Assembly (NCBI GenBank): GCA_904420055.1
Contig: CAJFTV010000006.1
Location: forward strand, 1 to 18,707
Source: Candidatus Alloscillospira gallinarum
GTDB lineage: Bacteria > Bacillota > Clostridia > Oscillospirales > Oscillospiraceae
Length of the DNA stretch: 18,707 nt
Direction: 5' to 3'
Below the pieces are notes generated by a model. The model saw only the letters and a program-made list of their open reading frames with translations. It did not search any database and had not been told where the DNA came from. Shown here piece by piece: positions 15,587-18,707 of this stretch. The translations under genes were made by a program, and so were the position numbers. Numbering within the stretch: position 1 is the stretch's first letter; every line of letters begins with the position of its first letter.

Positions 15587-15615
15587 ATATTACCATTTTT
15601 ACGGGGATTTGTCAA
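15587..15615 (-). promoter_or_regulatory. Promoter of tRNA-Leu
   Basis: TTGACA (15615-15610) and TAATAT (15592-15587) on the minus strand are 17 bp apart, about 15 bp before the mature tRNA 5' end. Confidence 0.75.
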
Positions 15616-15688
15616 TATAAATAATAATGTGCCTCTCCCTCTTCCCCTGCATATGCGGGGACGTTTTCCGGCATATTTCGGCCCGGTA

Positions 15689-15717
15689 TTGATTTGGCGG
15701 TCTCCGTATGATAAATT
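15689..15717 (+). promoter_or_regulatory. Predicted promoter of the shikimate-kinase-like operon
   Basis: TTGATT (15689-15694) and TAAATT (15712-15717) are 17 bp apart, with TGA ahead of the -10 (extended -10). The -10 lies in the loop of an inverted repeat, described separately. Confidence 0.5.
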
Positions 15718-15727
15718 AGACGGAGAC
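15700..15727 (+). promoter_or_regulatory. Inverted repeat spanning the -10: candidate operator
   Basis: GTCTCCGT (15700-15707) and ACGGAGAC (15720-15727) are perfect complements separated by 12 bp that contain the predicted -10. The position suits a repressor site, although a leader RNA hairpin is less likely because transcription should start inside it. Confidence 0.45.
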
Positions 15728-15744
15728 AGATATGAGGTGAAGAA

Positions 15745-16461
15745 ATGAAAAATCTCGTCTTAATCGGCATGCTTGGCAGCGGCGCGAAGGAGCTTGCAAA
15801 ACTGTGCAGTGATGAGCTCGGCTTTAAATATGTGGACACCGACGAGGTGCTTACACGTAATATGGGGCTGTCGCTCCAGGAGATGTACAGCCTGCTGCCG
15901 CCTGAAAGCTTTGAGGAACTCACATTGAGGCTGTGCACCCAGCTCTCTCAGGGCAGCGGCTATGCCATAGCCGCCGGCGACAGCGTTTTAAGGTCTCGTG
16001 ACAGCACGGATATTCTAATACAGGCTGATACTGTAATCCGGGTAGACACGCCAATTGACGCCATTTTCTCCTCCGGCAGGGAAGACAGCCACCCCCTGCT
16101 TGCCCGCGGCAGGCAGCGACTGTACCCGCTTTTTGACGAGCGGCGCGGTATTCTCTCCTCCCTCAATGCGCCCGCAGTTGAATTTTCAGGCGACTGGGAT
16201 TATACTGTGTCTCAGATTATTGACATTTACAGGCGGCTCTCTTCTCCCGGCAAGCCGGACCGCCGCGGTGAAATCCTCGCAGATATTGAAAAGCTGTACA
16301 GGGAATTTCTAACTCTCGGCGGCTGTGAGGGTATTCTCCCAAAAGAGAGACATTCAGAAAATATTTTGGACAGGTACGCTGCAAAGCTTATTGACTGCTG
16401 TCAGACTCTTTCCGCCGCTTATCTGTTTGAAAAGGAAAAGGAGAATAAAAGTGAACATTAA
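15745..16461 (+). CDS. Shikimate-kinase-like protein with degenerate active site and C-terminal extension
   Basis: Residues 1-165 of this 238-residue protein align along the whole shikimate kinase fold, but the key residues are changed. The P-loop reads GMLGSGAKE at 8-16, lacking the GK[ST] that binds phosphate and Mg. The FR..E motif is FEELT at 56-60, the GGG loop is AAGDS at 76-80, and RPLL is HPLL at 116-119. DTD at 31-33 is kept. It is therefore probably not a shikimate kinase, and may be a non-catalytic or repurposed P-loop-like protein. Residues 166-238 are a charged, helical extension absent from AroK. GAGGTG lies five bases before the ATG. The next gene overlaps it by 11 bp. An annotation transfer of aroK would be misleading. 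Confidence 0.8.
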   Translation: MKNLVLIGMLGSGAKELAKLCSDELGFKYVDTDEVLTRNMGLSLQEMYSLLPPESFEELTLRLCTQLSQGSGYAIAAGDSVLRSRDSTDILIQADTVIRVDTPIDAIFSSGREDSHPLLARGRQRLYPLFDERRGILSSLNAPAVEFSGDWDYTVSQIIDIYRRLSSPGKPDRRGEILADIEKLYREFLTLGGCEGILPKERHSENILDRYAAKLIDCCQTLSAAYLFEKEKENKSEH

Positions 16462-16798
16462 GGTAAGAGTCAGAGAACACGAATATAAGATATTAAAAGA
16501 GTGTTTTGACGAGATAGCCCCAGACTTAAATCTCACCCTTGCAAGCGTTGAAGAGGCCTACCGTGCGCCAGGTGACGATGACTGCGAATCCAACTCCACC
16601 CACATTATCCAGCTTGAGACCACAAAAGAGCGGTGGGGCGAGATAATGGATTACTGCCTGAGCCTTGAAAAAGAGGTTTTTGATGAGAACGACAGGCTCC
16701 GCGTCTCTGAGGACAGCCCGGAATACGCCCGCTATTCAAAATTTGACCGCCTTTGGAGCATAATGTTCTACATTGGCGACATGTATGGCATCGCATAA
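16451..16798 (+). CDS. Unrecognised 115-residue acidic protein, coupled to the shikimate-kinase-like gene
   Basis: I do not recognise this family. The start is a GTG at 16451 with AAGGAG seven bases upstream; the longer frame from 16325 has no such site and lies inside the preceding gene. It overlaps that gene by 11 bp, so translation is coupled. The protein is soluble, without signal or membrane helices. It is acidic, with a predicted helix-rich body: VRVREHEYKILKECFDEIAP at the start, a DDD-containing loop at about 42-44, and an aromatic end (FDRLWSIMFYIGDMYGIA). It has two Cys (C18 and C45). A strong terminator follows, so this is a two-gene operon. The link to the pseudo-kinase suggests joint action. 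Confidence 0.75.
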   Translation: MNIKVRVREHEYKILKECFDEIAPDLNLTLASVEEAYRAPGDDDCESNSTHIIQLETTKERWGEIMDYCLSLEKEVFDENDRLRVSEDSPEYARYSKFDRLWSIMFYIGDMYGIA

Positions 16799-16804
16799 AA
16801 GCAA

Positions 16805-16845
16805 ATTCCCCGCGGCGTCTGCCGCGGGGAATGTTTTATTTTTCC
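16805..16845 (+). terminator. Rho-independent terminator between convergent genes, possibly bidirectional
   Basis: ATTCCCCGCGGC (16805-16816) and GCCGCGGGGAAT (16821-16832) form a perfect 12-bp stem with GTCT loop, followed by GTTTTATTTTT. It ends the plus-strand operon. The opposing nucleotidyltransferase stops 4 bp away, and the same hairpin can serve it, though its minus-strand U-run is short. Confidence 0.9.
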
Positions 16846-17579
16846 CGGCTTTTTAAAATTTCTTCCACTTCAGCCAGCTGCTCTATGGTGTTTACTCCGA
16901 TTATCTCCTTGCCTATCTCCTTTGAGAACACTCCCACTCTGTCCCCCTGTAGCCTCAGCACCTCCGGTACATCCGTGAGGTAATACTCCCCCTGGGCGTT
17001 GTTGTTTTTTATCTGCCGCAGTGCCGGGAACAGCTTACTGCTCTCAAATACATACACTCCGCTGTTGAGCTCTTTTATCATAAGCTCCTCAGGAGTACAG
17101 TCCCGCTCCTCCACCATTCGGAGGAAATCTCCGTTCCCGTCCCGGACAATCCTGCCGTATGGCAGTTTTTCCTCCGTGACCCCGGCTAGAACTGTACAGG
17201 CATTTTTGCCGGCGGCATGCGCCTCGGCAAGACTTTTATACGTCTCCTCCGTTATAAGCGGCATATCGCCGCAGCACACTAAAACCGGCCCGTCAAAGTC
17301 CTTCAGCTCCTCCTCTGCCGACATAACGGCGTGCCCCGTGCCAAGCTGCTCCTCCTGAAAAGCAAATTTATACCCCTTAAACCAGCTGGTGACCTCCTCT
17401 TTTTTATAGCCCACGACTATTATTGTGTCCTCCGGCTTTATAAAAGACAGCCCTTTTAATACGTAATGAAGCAGGGGCTGTCCGTTTGCCCTGCGCATCA
17501 CCTTCGGCAGGCTGCACCCCTCGGTCTGTAGCCGTGTGCCCTTGCCGGCTGCCAAAACTATGGCCTTTATGTCACTCAT
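16836..17579 (-). CDS. GlmU N-terminal-type sugar-phosphate nucleotidyltransferase, single domain
   Basis: This 247-residue protein matches the uridylyltransferase half of GlmU, which makes UDP-GlcNAc from GlcNAc-1-phosphate and UTP. Visible are LAAGKGTRL at 9-17, LPK at 24-26, QLGTGHAV at 78-85, GD at 104-105, YGRIVRDGNG at 141-150, LNSGVYVF at 171-178, GEYYLTD at 197-203 and GVNT at 228-231. The left-handed beta-helix acetyltransferase domain of full GlmU (about 450 residues) is absent, and the gene stops cleanly before a terminator rather than by frameshift. The start at 17579 has GGAGG six bases upstream. It may be a monofunctional pyrophosphorylase, or have another sugar as substrate. 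It lies 121 bp after prmA in the same direction. Confidence 0.85.
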   Translation of the reverse strand: MSDIKAIVLAAGKGTRLQTEGCSLPKVMRRANGQPLLHYVLKGLSFIKPEDTIIVVGYKKEEVTSWFKGYKFAFQEEQLGTGHAVMSAEEELKDFDGPVLVCCGDMPLITEETYKSLAEAHAAGKNACTVLAGVTEEKLPYGRIVRDGNGDFLRMVEERDCTPEELMIKELNSGVYVFESSKLFPALRQIKNNNAQGEYYLTDVPEVLRLQGDRVGVFSKEIGKEIIGVNTIEQLAEVEEILKSREK

Positions 17580-17630
17580 TTTAATCCTCCATTTCGCCGC
17601 CTTGGACGGCAATGACAGAAATTTTGTTCT

Positions 17631-17674
17631 CCCCGCTTGGGGTTTAAACCGCCTGACCTAATTTTAGGACAGGC
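17631..17674 (-). other. Cluster of small palindromes between prmA and the nucleotidyltransferase gene
   Basis: Three adjacent inverted repeats occur: GCCTG-A-CCTA-loop-TAGG-A-CAGGC (17651-17674), GGTTTAAACC (17641-17650) and CCCC-GCTT-GGGG (17631-17642). The first could be a weak terminator of prmA, but no good U-run follows. No promoter is clear in this 121-bp gap. Confidence 0.45.
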
Positions 17675-17700
17675 AGTATTTATTCATATTTTCCCCGGCT

Positions 17701-18618
17701 TTACAGCCTCGCTGTGTAGCAGTGCCAGCCGTCAAGCTCTCTGTGTCCGGAAATTTTAAGTCCGGCGCCGGTAATTGCCCTTTCTACCTCGTACTGCCGC
17801 CCCTCAATTATTCCGGAACAGACAAATGTCCCCGTCTCTGACAAAAGTGAAGGGACTTTACCCGCCAGGGCTATTATAACATCGGCCACAATGTTTGCAA
17901 AAACAACGTCATACGCTCCCTCAATCCTGTGGGAAATACCCTCGTCATTCACAATGTCGCCGGAATAGACGCTTATCCTCTCCGGTCCAATCCCGTTCAG
18001 CGCCGCGTTTTCCAGAACAACCTTTCTGGCCTTCTCATCAATATCGCAGCATACGGCGCTTTCCGCTCCCAGCAAAAGTGCGGCAATTGCCAGTATTCCG
18101 CTGCCGCACCCAAGGTCCAAAACAGTTTTGGGGCACAGCTCCTCCGCCGCCTCAAGGCACATTCTCGTCGTGGCGTGGGCGCCTGTCCCGAATATAAGTC
18201 CCGGGTCAAGGCGCAGTACAGTCCTGTCTGTGTCTCCGCAGCTCTCCCACTCAGGGACAATTATAAGCCGCCGTCCTGTCTCAATCGGCTTATAATACTC
18301 TTTCCAGTTATTTTCCCAGTCCTCGTCCCGGACTTTTTTCAGCGCGTAATCCCCCGGAAGCCTTGACTTTATTCGCTCCAACTCCCTCTCGCCTTCCTCA
18401 GAGTCCTCAAGGTAGAACTGTACGCTGCATACGCCCTCAACGCGCTTTAACACATCGTCATCTACATAGTCCCAGTACTGCCTCTCTGTCTCAAGGAAGC
18501 TTTTTACCTGCTCTTCATCGTTTATAACAAGCCCGGAAACTCCCATTGCCTCCAGCGCGCTGCAAACGCCGTCCAGCTGCTCCCGTTCAGTATTCAGAGT
18601 TATTTCAAGCCAGTTCAT
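17701..18618 (-). CDS. prmA: Ribosomal protein L11 methyltransferase
   Basis: PrmA trimethylates ribosomal protein L11 using S-adenosylmethionine. The 305-residue protein has the expected N-terminal substrate domain with DEDWENNWKEYYKP at 98-111, then the FGTGAHATT motif at 143-151, SAM motif I VLDLGCGSG at 166-174, the acidic D192, and the ANIVAD catalytic-region motif at 241-246. Length and order are normal. I chose the ATG at 18618 because AGGAGG lies seven bases upstream; the GTG at 18624 would be only one base from it. A TTGTAT-17-TAAAAT promoter is at 18645-18673. The prmA gene is often found beside dnaJ or rsmE in Firmicutes; those could lie outside this window. Confidence 0.95.
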   Translation of the reverse strand: MNWLEITLNTEREQLDGVCSALEAMGVSGLVINDEEQVKSFLETERQYWDYVDDDVLKRVEGVCSVQFYLEDSEEGERELERIKSRLPGDYALKKVRDEDWENNWKEYYKPIETGRRLIIVPEWESCGDTDRTVLRLDPGLIFGTGAHATTRMCLEAAEELCPKTVLDLGCGSGILAIAALLLGAESAVCCDIDEKARKVVLENAALNGIGPERISVYSGDIVNDEGISHRIEGAYDVVFANIVADVIIALAGKVPSLLSETGTFVCSGIIEGRQYEVERAITGAGLKISGHRELDGWHCYTARL

Positions 18619-18644
18619 AGGCACTCCTCCTCATGTCCTGAATG

Positions 18645-18673
18645 ATTTTACCATTACTTTGGCATAAATACAA
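18645..18673 (-). promoter_or_regulatory. Predicted promoter of prmA
   Basis: TTGTAT (18673-18668) and TAAAAT (18650-18645) on the minus strand are 17 bp apart, about 27 bp before the start codon. Confidence 0.55.
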
Positions 18674-18707
18674 CAATGTTTCATATATAAAAACGCCGGT
18701 CCCCAAA

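Noticed and set aside
1..18707. CRISPR array, phage, insertion sequence or defence island
   Set aside because: I found no regularly spaced repeats, transposase, integrase or known defence gene. The direct repeats in the surface-protein gene are coding repeats.

Overview
The window is about 18.7 kb of ordinary-looking chromosomal DNA, roughly half G+C. It probably comes from a clostridial Firmicute, perhaps of the Oscillospiraceae type. The reasons are strong AGGAGG-type ribosome sites, TTGACA/TATAAT-like promoters, typical Firmicute families (DUF951, DUF1292, DUF134, a WYL regulator) and a surface protein with a sortase-type tail. That assignment is inference. I see no phage, insertion sequence, CRISPR array or resistance gene.

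Layout, left to right. A reading frame open from the left edge (2-292, +) is probably the C-terminus of a larger protein. On the minus strand, rarA and a DUF951 gene form a two-gene operon (1723 to 258). A minus-strand surface protein follows (3686-1839): signal peptide, beta-helix-like repeats, three Cys-containing repeats and a VPQTG anchor. Divergent from it on the plus strand are nth (endonuclease III), a WYL-domain regulator, two tandem esterases and a TfoX-N protein (3884-7809). Next is a complete minus-strand oligopeptide uptake operon oppA-B-C-D-F (13835 to 7997), with a hairpin between oppA and oppB. Then comes a minus-strand block of tRNA-Leu(UAA), DUF1292, a DUF134 DNA-binding protein and a NifX/NifB-like protein (15571 to 14214). 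On the plus strand, a shikimate-kinase-like protein lacking its catalytic residues overlaps an unrecognised 115-residue gene (15745-16798). The window closes on the minus strand with prmA and a nucleotidyltransferase that matches only the N-terminal half of GlmU.

Functional themes are DNA repair and replication restart (rarA, nth), peptide import (opp), small-ester hydrolysis (the esterases), probable metal or Fe-S handling (NifX-like plus DUF134, both with Cys/His-rich tails) and translation (tRNA-Leu, prmA).

I found no clear new multi-gene system. The most unusual item is the degenerate shikimate-kinase-like protein, its long C-terminal extension and its coupled unknown partner, whose promoter -10 lies inside a perfect inverted repeat. 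The Cys-rich DUF134/NifX pair and the GlmU-half protein come next. Everything here is read by eye from the sequence, and no database search was run.
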